Below are positions 1 to 7,981 of a stretch of 64,000 bases of DNA, in pieces. Both the position numbers and the translations under genes were made by a program. Under the pieces are notes generated by a model that ran no database searches, was not told the DNA's origin, and saw only the letters and a program-made list of their open reading frames with translations. Origin of the DNA: Candidatus Denitrolinea symbiosum (lineage in GTDB: Bacteria; Chloroflexota; Anaerolineae; Anaerolineales; Villigracilaceae); contig BLAA01000001.1 of assembly GCA_017312345.1 (NCBI GenBank), forward strand, positions 1,984,001 through 2,048,000, given 5' to 3'. Numbering within the stretch: position 1 is the first letter of the stretch; each line of letters starts with the position of its first letter.

Positions 1-280
1 TGGCGGTGCAGGGCGCGATGACGAGCGCGTCCGCCCGATGCGCCAGCCCGACGTGGAGGACGTGCGCTTCGCCGCCCCACAGGTCGGAGTCGGTGAAGGC
101 GCGGCGACCCGTCACCGATTGGAAGGTGAGCGGCGTGACGAATTTTTCCGCGCCCGCGGTGAGGATCACATCCACTTGCGCGCCCGCCTGCGTCAGTTTG
201 GAGGCGAGGTCGGCGGCTTTGTACGCGGCGATCGAACCCGTGACGCCGAGCAGGATGCGTTTGTCGGTGAAGACGGACAT
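1..280 (-). CDS. coaBC: Phosphopantothenoylcysteine decarboxylase/phosphopantothenate-cysteine ligase, N-terminal part
   Basis: The 93 visible residues begin MSVFTDKRILLGVTGSIAAY and match the flavoprotein (CoaC) half of CoaBC: the glycine-rich GVTGSIAAYKAADL opening, then LTQAGAQVDVILT and the ADALVIAPCTA segment near the FMN site. In the family this half decarboxylates phosphopantothenoylcysteine in coenzyme A synthesis, and the CoaB half makes its substrate from CTP, 4'-phosphopantothenate and cysteine. The gene runs off the left edge, so the ligase half cannot be checked and a stand-alone CoaC is possible. The ATG at 280 is the only start that keeps the nucleotide-binding motif intact. 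Confidence 0.88.
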   Translation of the reverse strand, partial: MSVFTDKRILLGVTGSIAAYKAADLASKLTQAGAQVDVILTAGAEKFVTPLTFQSVTGRRAFTDSDLWGGEAHVLHVGLAHRADALVIAPCTA

Positions 281-356
281 GCCCTGATTATACTTCTGGA
301 AGTTAGGAGGCGGCGCACGGGAATTGGTACACGGATGTCACGGACAAGAGAGATTG

Positions 357-398
357 ACGCGGATTTTTTTTATCCGTGTCAATCCGTCAAATCCGCGT
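357..398. repeat. Inverted repeat with 10-bp arms in intergenic spacer
   Basis: The arms ACGCGGATTT (357-366) and AAATCCGCGT (389-398) are exact inverse complements around a T-rich, ATCCGTGTCAATCCGTC-type core. Positions 325-400 read as drifting copies of an ACGGAT/ATCCGT word, like the other quasi-periodic spacers in this window. It lies between coaBC and a decayed Nudix gene. A transcription terminator for the upstream minus-strand gene is possible but unproven. Confidence 0.5.
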
Positions 399-415
399 AA
401 CCCTTGTACGAAACG

Positions 416-574
416 TCAATAAAACGCCGCGTCGTAGCCATTCATCTCATCTCCTTCGTAGATGAACTTTGCCGAGAAGAATTTTCCCGCGCGGATGTCG
501 TTCTCCTTTTTGACGCGGTGGAGCATGAGGGTGTGATTATTGTGGTGAAGGTAGCAGAGGGTGGCGAGGAGCAT
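416..574 (-). pseudogene. Internally deleted Nudix hydrolase (MutT/8-oxo-dGTPase-like) remnant
   Basis: Reading the minus strand from ATG 574 gives 52 residues: MLLATLCYLHHNNHTLMLHR, then VKKENDIRAGK, then FFSAKFIYEGDEMNGYDAAFY and a TGA stop. The first 31 residues match the N-terminal strand of MutT-type 8-oxo-dGTP diphosphatases. The last 20 match the C-terminal end of the same family (FSAKFxYEGDE). The middle of roughly 90-100 residues, including the whole Nudix box (GX5EX7REUXEEXGU) that binds metal and pyrophosphate, is absent, and the two ends are joined in frame. It cannot be catalytic. A deletion between short matching words or an assembly collapse would both explain it. Confidence 0.68.
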
Positions 575-582
575 GGGCTGGG

Positions 583-1149
583 TTATTTGCTAAACGTCCC
601 CATCAACTCGACTTGCGCCAGGATGTGACCTTCCATCGCAGCGAGCAGGGATTTCTTGTCCGCGCTGGACGAGAGATTCAACGTCGCGTCGAGCGCGTAG
701 AGTTTGAAGAAGTAACGATGCGTACCCGAGGGCGGGCAGGGACCGCCGTAGCCGCCGCGTCCCCATGAATTGACGCCAGAGACGGTCGGCGCGGCGGGCT
801 GGAAGTTTTCCGCCAGCGAGCGCGTCGAGTCGGACAGGTTGAACAACACCCAATGCACCCACGTTCCCATCGGCGCGTCGGGATCGTCCATGACGAGCGC
901 GAAGGAGCGCGTCCCAGCGGGCGGTTCGTCCCACGCGAGCGCGGGGGAAACGTCCTCGCCCTTGCAGGAAAATTTCGGCGGGATGGGCTGGCCTTGCGCG
1001 AAGGCGGGACTGGTCAGTTTCATGGTTGACTCCATTTCTTCAAAAGACGTTTCCTCGGGCGGACCGAGGAGATACAACGCGAGACAGCCGATCAACACGA
1101 AAACGAGCGGCGAGACGACCAGGAGCCAAAAACGATGATCCCGTTTCAT
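583..1149 (-). CDS. YbhB/YbcL-type PEBP (Raf kinase inhibitor-like) protein, membrane-anchored
   Basis: This 188-residue protein starts with a hydrophobic anchor (about residues 7-28, FWLLVVSPLVFVLIGCLALY). A typical bacterial PEBP domain follows: MKLTSPAFAQGQPIPPKFSC, the DDPDAPMGTWVHWVLFN ligand-pocket motif and the GGPCPPSGTHRYFFKLYALD motif. Family members bind anionic ligands such as phosphoethanolamine; a bacterial substrate is generally not known. It starts 7 bp after the stop of the saccharopine-dehydrogenase-like gene, so the two are probably co-transcribed. An internal ATG at MKLTSPAF would give the soluble form seen in many homologues, but the full ORF gives a plausible signal anchor. 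Confidence 0.88.
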   Translation of the reverse strand: MKRDHRFWLLVVSPLVFVLIGCLALYLLGPPEETSFEEMESTMKLTSPAFAQGQPIPPKFSCKGEDVSPALAWDEPPAGTRSFALVMDDPDAPMGTWVHWVLFNLSDSTRSLAENFQPAAPTVSGVNSWGRGGYGGPCPPSGTHRYFFKLYALDATLNLSSSADKKSLLAAMEGHILAQVELMGTFSK

Positions 1150-1156
1150 GGGCGCG

Positions 1157-2209
1157 TCACAGGTCTTCCCGCGTCGTCCCCTCGAACTCGAGGATGTAAT
1201 CGGCTCCGTAGGCGCGGCTGGACGTTTGGAAGCCTGGCTTGAAAGCGCCAGCCAGGATTCGCCGCGCGATCGCGACGGTCGTGAGCATGGTGAGTTGGTA
1301 GCCTTCGGGGACTCGCTGTTTCGACGCGGCCATCGCCTCGCCGTCGGACGCTTCCGCCAGCATCAGGCTGAATCCGCTCGTCCGCTGCGCCTCGCTCGGA
1401 CCTTCGGGCTGGAACCGCAAAAACGACTGGAGCAGGCGCTTGACGGGTTTGTTATAGAGCAGCGGCCCGACGACGCGCATCGCCTTTAATCCGTTGATCG
1501 CCGCGGGCGGGACGTGCATGTAGACCTCGACATTCGGAATCCCCGTGCTGTGATACGCGGCGGACACGTCTCCCCAGCCGACGGAGACCAGCTTGATGGG
1601 ACCGCGTCCAAAATCGCGCTCCTCGACTCTCCACGCGGGCGGGACGGTGACGATCTTCCCCTCGCGGCGGACCCGTCCCGCGCGCTGCATGTTCTCGATG
1701 GCTGAGCGCGCCGTCCCGCGCGAGACGCCGCCGCCGACGCTGAGGATGAAAAGTTTGAGTTGCGTCGCGGAGGGGAGTCTCCGCTTGACGTGCGCGGCGA
1801 GGCAGTCGGACGGGACCACGTCGAATCCCGCGCCTGGGAGGAGCATCACGCCCGCGGCTTTGGCCTGCGCGTCGAGCGGCGCGATGGCTTCGAACTCTTC
1901 GATCTCGCCGCTGATGTCCACGTAATGCGCGCCCGTCCGCAGGCAGGACTCTACCATCGGCTTCCAGGTGTGGACGAATGGTCCCGCCGCGTGGACGACG
2001 AGTCCCGCGGCGCGCAGCGCGTCGTCGAGCGCGGCCGCGTCCGAGAGGGGGATCACGCGATAGTCCAGGTTGAGGCGTGCGGCTTGGGCGCGGAGACGCG
2101 TCTCGTCGCGTCCCGCCAGAATCGGGCGGAGTCCCGCGCGGAGGGAATGTTCCGCGATGAGATTGCCTGTGTATCCGTATGAACCATAGAGGAGGTAGGT
2201 GTTGGGCAT
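1157..2209 (-). CDS. Saccharopine dehydrogenase-like NAD(P)-binding oxidoreductase
   Basis: The 350 residues open with a Rossmann fold: YLLYGSYGYTGNLIAEHSLR contains the GxxGxxG-type loop, and LAGRDETRLRA follows the second strand. VVHAAGPF and GAHYVDISGE are characteristic of the saccharopine dehydrogenase/trans-acting enoyl reductase family, followed by PGAGFDVVPSDCLA. Length fits the short trans-acting enoyl reductase type rather than lysine-pathway enzymes. The substrate is unknown; a reductase acting on lipid or polyketide chains is only a family-based guess. It sits downstream of hypE after a 76-bp gap holding two hairpins, and is followed closely by the PEBP gene. Confidence 0.85.
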   Translation of the reverse strand: MPNTYLLYGSYGYTGNLIAEHSLRAGLRPILAGRDETRLRAQAARLNLDYRVIPLSDAAALDDALRAAGLVVHAAGPFVHTWKPMVESCLRTGAHYVDISGEIEEFEAIAPLDAQAKAAGVMLLPGAGFDVVPSDCLAAHVKRRLPSATQLKLFILSVGGGVSRGTARSAIENMQRAGRVRREGKIVTVPPAWRVEERDFGRGPIKLVSVGWGDVSAAYHSTGIPNVEVYMHVPPAAINGLKAMRVVGPLLYNKPVKRLLQSFLRFQPEGPSEAQRTSGFSLMLAEASDGEAMAASKQRVPEGYQLTMLTTVAIARRILAGAFKPGFQTSSRAYGADYILEFEGTTREDL

Positions 2210-2238
2210 GGAGGGATTATAAGCCCTGGGCTGAAACT

Positions 2239-2284
2239 GGGCGGTTGAAACCGCCTCAACATTGTAGCGGCGATTTCAATCGCC
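2239..2284. repeat. Two adjacent short palindromes between hypE and the oxidoreductase gene
   Basis: Hairpin one (2239-2255) has arms GGCGGTT/ACCGCC around GAA. Hairpin two (2269-2284) has arms GGCGATT/AATCGCC around TC. They resemble the other REP-like palindromes here: short GC-rich arms, 2-3-base loop. Being just past the hypE stop they may act as a processing or termination signal on the minus-strand transcript; there is no clear T-run. Confidence 0.55.
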
Positions 2285-2285
2285 C

Positions 2286-3344
2286 CTAACAAATTCTCGG
2301 CAGCATCTCCCCCGCCAGCATATCCACCACGCGCGTCGTGCCGATGGAGGTCTTCATCAACACGCGGGCGCGATTGCCTTCGCTCACCTCGCCGATGATC
2401 GCCGCGTCTTCCCCGTATTTTGTGGCGCGCATCGCTTGGAGAATTTTGTCAGCGCTCGCGGGCGGGACGATGGCGATTAACTTCCCCTCGTTGGCGACAT
2501 AGAGCGGATCGAATCCCAGCATCTCGCAGGCCGCGTTGACCGCGGGATGGACGGGGATGGCCGTCTCGTTGAGCGTGATGCAACACTGTGACTGCGCCGC
2601 GATCTCGTTGAGCGTGGTCGCCAGCCCGCCGCGCGTCGGGTCGCGCAGTACGCGGACGTCGGGACTCGCGTCCAGCATGGCTTCGATGAGACGGTTGAGC
2701 GGCGCAACGTCGCTTTGAATGTCAGACGTGAATCCCAACTCGCCGCGCGCCCCGAGGACGGCGATGCCGTGATCGCCGATGCTCCCCGAAAGCAGGACCA
2801 CGTCGCCAGGCCGCGCGTTCGCGCCGCCGATGTGGACGTTGGGGAGAATCTCTCCGATGCCCGTGGTGTTGACGTACAGCCCGTCCGCCTTGCCTTTTTC
2901 CACCACCTTCGTATCGCCCGCCACGATCTGGACTCCCGCCTCCTTCGCCGCCGCGCTCATCGACTCGATCACGCGGCGCAGCGTCTCGATGGGCAAACCC
3001 TCCTCGAGGATGAATCCCGCCGTCAGGTAGAGCGGACGCGCCCCCAGCATCGCCACGTCGTTGACCGTCCCGCAGACCGCCAGTCTGCCGATGTCTCCGC
3101 CGGGGAAGAAGAGCGGCGTGACGACGTGCGAATCCGTGCTGACCGCCAGCCGCGTCGCGTTGACCTCCAGCGGCGCGGCGTCGTCGCCCGTCCGCAAAAT
3201 GGAGTTGTCGAACGCGGCGAGGAAGGTCTTGCGGATCAGGTCGTGCGACATCTTCCCGCCCGATCCATGTCCCATCACGATCTGCTCGTTGTGGGCGAGC
3301 GGGACGGGGCAGACAGGGCCTTCGATGGTGAGGGGAGTTTCCAT
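2286..3344 (-). CDS. hypE: Hydrogenase maturation factor HypE (carbamoyl dehydratase)
   Basis: HypE dehydrates the carbamoyl group handed to its C-terminal cysteine by HypF, making the thiocyanate that becomes the CN ligands of the [NiFe] centre. The protein has 352 residues, a normal length. It contains the AIR-synthase-like motifs MGHGSGGKMSHDLI, LRTGDDAAPL, STDSHVVTPLFFPGGDIG and VCGTVNDVAMLGARP, the ATP-site GDTKVVEKGKADG, and DPTRGGLATTLNEIA. It ends exactly in PRIC, the required C-terminal cysteine. It is the last hyp gene of the operon and is separated from hypD by about 0.9 kb of RAYT gene and palindromic repeats, so its expression may be uncoupled from the others. Confidence 0.96.
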   Translation of the reverse strand: METPLTIEGPVCPVPLAHNEQIVMGHGSGGKMSHDLIRKTFLAAFDNSILRTGDDAAPLEVNATRLAVSTDSHVVTPLFFPGGDIGRLAVCGTVNDVAMLGARPLYLTAGFILEEGLPIETLRRVIESMSAAAKEAGVQIVAGDTKVVEKGKADGLYVNTTGIGEILPNVHIGGANARPGDVVLLSGSIGDHGIAVLGARGELGFTSDIQSDVAPLNRLIEAMLDASPDVRVLRDPTRGGLATTLNEIAAQSQCCITLNETAIPVHPAVNAACEMLGFDPLYVANEGKLIAIVPPASADKILQAMRATKYGEDAAIIGEVSEGNRARVLMKTSIGTTRVVDMLAGEMLPRIC

Positions 3345-3368
3345 AAGTTTTTCTTGTTGTTTTGGAAT

Positions 3369-3387
3369 CCCGAAGTTCTACTTCGGG
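3369..3387. repeat. Single REP-like palindrome upstream of hypE
   Basis: CCCGAAGT-TCT-ACTTCGGG, an 8-bp-arm hairpin preceded by GGAAT. The same unit recurs five times in the array at 58.8-59.2 kb. It lies between the RAYT gene and hypE, so the RAYT gene is flanked on both sides by palindromes. Confidence 0.8.
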
Positions 3388-3416
3388 GTTTGCGCTTTGG
3401 GGTTCACGCGGCGATT

Positions 3417-3965
3417 TTAGAAATCATCCAAAATATTTTCGTCGTCAGTGGATTCATTCAACACCAATTCTCTAAAATCAGGTTCGGCGTTTTGATAAAA
3501 CCAGCGATAACTCGAAAATTGATACTCGGCGGGATGTTGGACAAGGCCGTGTTTCACAGGGTTCATAATCACGTAGTTCAAACGCGCTCGATATGATCTC
3601 TCCGATTGAATGCAGGAATCCCAGTAGTTGTACCAGACTTTTCTGCCTGGAGTTCCGTCAATTCGATTGACGAATTTTGCATTGATGGAATGAACGGCTT
3701 GAATTAGCGATTTTAATGAACGCGCATCTTCTGGGCTCCTTCCAATAAAGTGATAATGATGCTGCATGACAAACCAGGCGTCAAGTTCCCATCCCAGTAT
3801 TTTTGAGCGTTCCAAGAGAGTCTCACAAAAGTTTGCCAACTTTTCATCGGTATTCAGAAGGGACTGCTTGTAAAGAACCGCTCCTGTCACCATGTAGATG
3901 GCATTGGAGACAAACCAATGGGGCGGCGTATTGGGACGGGTTTTGTAAATTCCAACATCCATCAT
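3417..3965 (-). CDS. REP-associated tyrosine transposase (RAYT, Y1_Tnp/IS200-like)
   Basis: This 182-residue protein fits the single-domain HUH/Y1 nuclease family: VSNAIYMVTGAVL in the first strand, then AWFVMQHHYHFIGRSPED with the HxH metal site, LIQAVHSINAKFVNRIDG before the expected nuclease helix, WDSCIQSERSYRARLNYVIM and NPVKHGLVQHPAEYQFSSYR. The NPVKHGLV and YxxSSY motifs are typical of RAYTs. Known RAYTs bind and cut single-stranded REP hairpins; they are single-copy domesticated transposases that lack paired terminal repeats. Here the gene lies between hypD and hypE, with one palindrome downstream and a 62-bp-period palindrome array directly upstream. Base composition is lower in GC (about 46-48%) than the neighbours, consistent with acquisition. 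Confidence 0.9.
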   Translation of the reverse strand: MMDVGIYKTRPNTPPHWFVSNAIYMVTGAVLYKQSLLNTDEKLANFCETLLERSKILGWELDAWFVMQHHYHFIGRSPEDARSLKSLIQAVHSINAKFVNRIDGTPGRKVWYNYWDSCIQSERSYRARLNYVIMNPVKHGLVQHPAEYQFSSYRWFYQNAEPDFRELVLNESTDDENILDDF

Positions 3966-3977
3966 GGCTCCAGAGTT

Positions 3978-4248
3978 CGCAAGTAGAACTTGCGGATTCC
4001 TCTCCGCAGGGAATCTCGAAGTTTTACTTCGAGACGCTCCGCAAGTAGAACTTGCTGATTCCTCTCCGCAGGGAATCTCAAAGTTTTACTTCGAGACGCT
4101 CCGCAAGTAGAACTTGCGGATTCCTCTCCGCAGGGAATCTCGAGGTTTTACTTCGAGACGCTCCGCAAGTAGAACTTGCGGATTCCTCTCCGCAGGGAAT
4201 CTCGAAGTTTTACTTCGAGACGCTCCGCAAGTAGAACTTGCGGATTCC
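3978..4248. repeat. BIME-like array of alternating REP palindromes, 62-bp period
   Basis: Palindrome A is CCGCAAGT-AGA-ACTTGCGG and palindrome B is CTCGAAGT-TTT-ACTTCGAG. They alternate with the link GATTCCTCTCCGCAGGGAAT. The core TAGAACTTG recurs at 3984, 4046, 4108, 4170 and 4232, an exact 62-bp period, giving five A and four B units. A few units differ by one base (for example CTCGAGGT near 4141). The array fills the whole gap between the RAYT start and the hypD stop. This is the classic layout of REP hairpins beside their RAYT. Confidence 0.93.
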
Positions 4249-4250
4249 AC

Positions 4251-5333
4251 TTAACGGCCGTACTTATAATACGCCGCGCACGCCCCCTCTGCCGAAACCA
4301 TCGTCGCGCCGAGGGGATGTTCGGGCGTACATTCCTTTCCGAAGGCAGGACAATCGTGCGGCTTCTTCAATCCCTGCAAGATCTGTCCCGCGATGCAGAG
4401 CGGGGATTCTTTCGTCTGGATCGCGCCCACGTCGAAGCGTTTCTCCGCGTCGAAGTCCGCGAACTCGGGACGCAGACGCCAGCCGCTCATGGGGATCGTC
4501 CCGATGCCGCGCCAGGTTCGGTCGCAGTCCTCGAAGACCTGGTAGATCGTCTTCTGCGCGGGCTGGTTGCCGTCGAATGTGACGGTGCGCGCGTACGCGT
4601 TTTCCACGGCGACGCGTCCCGCCTCCAACATGCGGACGGTGTAGAGAATCCCTTGCGCCAGGTCGAGCGGCTCGAAGCCCGTCACCGCCATCGGGACGCG
4701 GTACTTCTCCGCCAGCGACGGGTACTCGTGGTAGCCCATCACCGCGCAGACGTGTCCCGCCAGCAGGAATCCCTGCACGCGGTTGGACGGCGATCCGAGG
4801 ATGGCGTGCATGGCGGGCGGGACGCGCACGTGCGAAACCAGGACGGAGTAATTTTTCAATCCCATCGAACGCGCCGCCAGCACGCTCATCACGTTGGCGG
4901 GCGCGGTCGTTTCGAATCCGATCGCGAAGAAGACCACCTGCTTGTCGGGGTTCTGACGGGCGATCTCCACCGCGTCGAGCGGGGAGTAGACGACGCGCAC
5001 CTGTCCGCCCGCGGCTTTGACCGCGAACAGGTCGCGTTCCGAGCCTGGGACGCGCAGCATGTCGCCGTAGGAGCAGAAGATGACGTCGGGACGCGACGCG
5101 ATCGCCAGCGCCTTGTCGATCAGTTCGAGCGGCGTCACGCAGACGGGACAGCCTGGCCCGTGCACCAACTCGATGGACGGAGGCAGCAACTGGTCCAGCC
5201 CGTAGCGGACGATGGCGTGAGTCTGTCCGCCGCAAATTTCCATCAACACCCACGGGCGCGTCGTCACGCGGGCGATCTCGTCCGTCACCCCGCGCACGAG
5301 TTTCGCGTCCCGATATTCGGTCACATATTTCAT
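4251..5333 (-). CDS. hypD: Hydrogenase maturation factor HypD
   Basis: HypD is the [4Fe-4S] scaffold that, with HypC, assembles the Fe(CN)2CO unit. The 360 residues contain the family's conserved cysteine motifs: [37 protein letters not shown], the central [24 protein letters not shown], and the C-terminal Fe-S cysteines spread over [28 protein letters not shown] and [14 protein letters not shown]. Length is normal. It starts 7 bp after the hypC stop. Its own stop abuts the palindrome array, so the array forms the start of the 3' region of the hypA-D transcript. Confidence 0.97.
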   Translation of the reverse strand: MKYVTEYRDAKLVRGVTDEIARVTTRPWVLMEICGGQTHAIVRYGLDQLLPPSIELVHGPGCPVCVTPLELIDKALAIASRPDVIFCSYGDMLRVPGSERDLFAVKAAGGQVRVVYSPLDAVEIARQNPDKQVVFFAIGFETTAPANVMSVLAARSMGLKNYSVLVSHVRVPPAMHAILGSPSNRVQGFLLAGHVCAVMGYHEYPSLAEKYRVPMAVTGFEPLDLAQGILYTVRMLEAGRVAVENAYARTVTFDGNQPAQKTIYQVFEDCDRTWRGIGTIPMSGWRLRPEFADFDAEKRFDVGAIQTKESPLCIAGQILQGLKKPHDCPAFGKECTPEHPLGATMVSAEGACAAYYKYGR

Positions 5334-5340
5334 CGCGGCC

Positions 5341-5604
5341 CTACGCTTCCGACTCGGGCGCGGGGCCCAGTTCCGCGTCGAGATCGGTGATCTCCTTCAG
5401 CAGCGCCAGCGTCTCCTGCGCTTCCTCTTCGCTCAGCAGATTGAGCGCGAAACCCACGTGGACGATGCAATAATCGCCGAGCCGCGCTTCCGGCACATAG
5501 GTTGTGCAGACCTCGCGCTCCACGCCGCCGAAATCCACGCGCGCCATTTGCAGTCCGCCCTTCTCGTACATCTTGATGATTTTTCCAGGCACTCCTAAAC
5601 ACAT
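5341..5604 (-). CDS. hypC: Hydrogenase maturation chaperone HypC
   Basis: An 87-residue HypC/HupF family protein beginning MCLGVPGKI. The Cys directly after the start Met is the essential residue that binds the iron complex and the hydrogenase large-subunit precursor. The conserved [20 protein letters not shown] and [20 protein letters not shown] segments are present. It lies between hypF (1 bp gap) and hypD (7 bp gap), a tight translational unit. The acidic tail after residue 75 is variable in the family. Confidence 0.96.
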   Translation of the reverse strand: MCLGVPGKIIKMYEKGGLQMARVDFGGVEREVCTTYVPEARLGDYCIVHVGFALNLLSEEEAQETLALLKEITDLDAELGPAPESEA

Positions 5605-5605
5605 G

Positions 5606-7981
5606 TCAACCTCCTTGCCGCGCGGCTTGCCAATTCGCGCTGCCGATCACAGCCTGTCCGAGCGAAAGCCCGCCGTCGTTTGTCGGGACTTTCCGATGTA
5701 TATATACCTCAAAACCCTCCCGCTCCAATAGGGACAAAGTTCGTCTTAATAAGGTGATATTCTGCCAGACTCCGCCCGAAAGCGCGACCTCGTTCCAGCC
5801 GGACCTCTCGCGGACTTCCACGCACGCCTCGCGGCAGACTTCCGCCAGACCGTTGTGGAAGCGCGCCGACATCACGCCGATGGGGACTCCCGCCAACGCG
5901 TCCGCGATCAACTCTTCGATTGCGCCTCTCACCTGGACCTTGGGCGGATTCCACGCAAATGAGTATTTCCCCGCCTCGGCCGGGTCCGCGGCCGCCTCGA
6001 ACTCGATGGCCGCCTGCGCCTCGTAGTTGACCGACTGCCGCACGCCCGCCAACGCCGCGGCCGCGTCGAAGAGACGTCCCATGCTGGAGGTCAGCGGCGC
6101 GTTGATCCGCTTTTCGAGTTGAGCGCGGAGCAGGGCGCGGTCGTCGGCGCAAATCTTGTTCACCGATTCGAGCCGCTCGTCCCAATCCCATTCCAACGAC
6201 CAGAGCAGCGCCAGCGCCGTCCGCGCGGGTTTTTTGATGGACGCGTCGCCGCCCGGGAGGGGGAAATATTCCAGTTGACCGACTCTCTGATAGCCGTGAT
6301 AGTCTGCCGCGAGGATCTCCCCGCCCCAGATCGCGCTGTCGTCGCCGTAGCCGGTCCCGTCGAAGGCCAGCCCAATGACGGGACGCGAGCCGTCCAGTCC
6401 ATGCTCGGCCATGCAGGCCGCAATGTGCGCGTGATGGTGTTGAATGGAGAAGACCGGCAGGTTTTCCCGTTGGGCGCGTTCCAGCGCGTAGCGCGTCGCG
6501 AGATAGTTTGGATGCAAGTCGCAGGCAATGGCGACGGGCTTCACGCGGAAGAGGCGCTCGAAATGCTCCACGCCCTGCTCGAAGGATTTCAGCGTCTCGT
6601 AATTTTCCATGTCCCCGATGTGGTGACTGATGAAGGCGTAATTTTCTTTCGTGATGCAAAACGTGTTTTTGAGTTCGGAACCGGCCGCCAAAATCTGCGG
6701 GACTTCAAAGGGAAGTTTGACGGGAAAGGGAGAATAACCGCGCGAGCGGCGCAGTGGATAAGTGTTCAGCGACCAGTGTTCAGTTTTCAGTGATTTCAAT
6801 TCACTGGCGACTGATGACTGAACACTGAATACTCGCGCTACAGAATCATCACATCGAATATAAATATCGCGGTTGTGGAAAAGGAACGCGTCCGCGAGGG
6901 AAGATAACCGCTGGCGGGCCTCGTCGTTGTCGGTGGCGATGGGCTCCTCGGAGAGATTGCCGCTGGTCATCACCAAAGGAGGAAGGAGGAAGGATGGAGG
7001 ATGGAGCGAGTCTGCAAAGAGAAGATAATGCAGGGGCGTATACGGGAGCATCACGCCGAGCCAATCCTGTTTTGGCGCGGCCTCGCGGACGATATCCGAC
7101 CCGGGTTTGCGCTTCAACAGGACGATCGGACGCGCGGCGGATTGGAGCAATTCCCGCTCCGCCTCGCTGACGAAGCAGTGACGCTCTACTGTTTCGAGGT
7201 CAGGCATCATCAGCGCGAAGGGTTTGTCCACGCGGAGTTTGCGGCGGCGGAGTTCCGTCACGGCGGCGGAGTCGGTCGCGTCGCAGGCCAGGTGAAATCC
7301 GCCGAGTCCCTTTACCGCGAGAATTTTTCCCTCGGCCAAAAGTTTCCGCGCTTCAGCGATGGCGTCATCTCCTTCAGGCGGCCTGGATCCTGAAACCTGA
7401 AACCCGAATCCCATTTCCAGCCAAACCTTCGGTCCGCACACGGAACACGCCACGGGCTGCGCGTGGAATCTCCGATTGGACGGGTCTCTGTATTCGCGTT
7501 CGCAGTCGGGGCAGAGCGCAAATTCCGCCATTGTCGTTTTCGGCCTGTCGTAGGGGATGTCCTTGATGATGGTGAAGCGCGGTCCGCAGTTGGTGCAGTT
7601 GATGAAGGGATAGCGATAGCGCCGGTCGGAGGGATCGAAGAGTTCGCGCAGGCAGTCGTCGCAGATGGCGACGTCGGGCGAGATGGGTTGAAACGCGCCT
7701 TCGATGGGAGTCGAACTCCGAATGTCGAAGGCCGCGAAACGTTCAGGCGGGACGCTCCGGACCTCGATCCGGTCTATGACCGCCAGCGCGGGTTTCTCGC
7801 TCGATAGTTTTTCGATGAAAGCGTTCAGGTCCGCTTCGTCCCCCTCCGCGTGAATATCCACGCCGGCTGAGTTGTTGTTCACCCAGCCTTTGAGATTCAA
7901 CCGTGTCGCGAGGTTGTAAACGAACGGACGGAATCCGACTCCCTGCACAACGCCCGCGATGTGAACGTGGAGTCCCTGCAT
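5606..7981 (-). CDS. hypF: Carbamoyltransferase HypF
   Basis: HypF uses carbamoyl phosphate and ATP to carbamoylate HypE. Domains in order: N-terminal acylphosphatase-like (HVHIAGVVQGVGFRPFVYNL); two zinc-finger units (CDDCLRELFD...CTNCGP and CPDCEREYRD...CSVCGP); a YrdC-like domain (EGKILAVKGLGGFHLACDA, LPYTPLHYLLF, VMTSGNLSEEPI); and a C-terminal Kae1-like domain (FSIQHHHAHIAACMAEH metal motif, GLAFDGTGYGDDSAIWGGE, ALSGGVWQN). At 791 residues it is about 40 longer than usual. The excess coincides with two in-frame low-complexity inserts, GFGFQVSGSRPPEG and the VFSVQSSVASELKSL region, which are copies of the dispersed spacer repeats in this window. Confidence 0.95.
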   Translation of the reverse strand: MQGLHVHIAGVVQGVGFRPFVYNLATRLNLKGWVNNNSAGVDIHAEGDEADLNAFIEKLSSEKPALAVIDRIEVRSVPPERFAAFDIRSSTPIEGAFQPISPDVAICDDCLRELFDPSDRRYRYPFINCTNCGPRFTIIKDIPYDRPKTTMAEFALCPDCEREYRDPSNRRFHAQPVACSVCGPKVWLEMGFGFQVSGSRPPEGDDAIAEARKLLAEGKILAVKGLGGFHLACDATDSAAVTELRRRKLRVDKPFALMMPDLETVERHCFVSEAERELLQSAARPIVLLKRKPGSDIVREAAPKQDWLGVMLPYTPLHYLLFADSLHPPSFLLPPLVMTSGNLSEEPIATDNDEARQRLSSLADAFLFHNRDIYIRCDDSVARVFSVQSSVASELKSLKTEHWSLNTYPLRRSRGYSPFPVKLPFEVPQILAAGSELKNTFCITKENYAFISHHIGDMENYETLKSFEQGVEHFERLFRVKPVAIACDLHPNYLATRYALERAQRENLPVFSIQHHHAHIAACMAEHGLDGSRPVIGLAFDGTGYGDDSAIWGGEILAADYHGYQRVGQLEYFPLPGGDASIKKPARTALALLWSLEWDWDERLESVNKICADDRALLRAQLEKRINAPLTSSMGRLFDAAAALAGVRQSVNYEAQAAIEFEAAADPAEAGKYSFAWNPPKVQVRGAIEELIADALAGVPIGVMSARFHNGLAEVCREACVEVRERSGWNEVALSGGVWQNITLLRRTLSLLEREGFEVYIHRKVPTNDGGLSLGQAVIGSANWQAARQGG
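6768..6842. repeat. Dispersed spacer repeat (CAGTGTTCAGT type) inserted in frame in hypF
   Basis: The words AGTGTTCAG, CAGTGTTCAGTTTTCAGTG and TGACTGAACACTGAATACT drift through this segment on both strands. The same words occur in the spacers at 10047-10096 and 60083-60120. It encodes the SVQSSVASELKSLKTEHWSL stretch between the YrdC-like core and the RRSRGYSPFPVKLP segment, where HypF proteins normally have only a short link. Confidence 0.75.
7378..7416. repeat. Dispersed spacer repeat (CCTGAAACC type) inserted in frame in hypF
   Basis: TCCTGAAACCTGAAACCC matches the words at 56303-56341 and 57506-57552. It encodes FGFQVSGSRPP between the second zinc finger and the YrdC-like domain, a place where family members tolerate length change. 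Confidence 0.72.

Noticed and set aside
3978..4248. CRISPR array
   Set aside because: The 62-bp units are palindromes with conserved links and no unique spacers, and no cas genes are near. The 68-bp array at 58829-59160 is rejected for the same reason.
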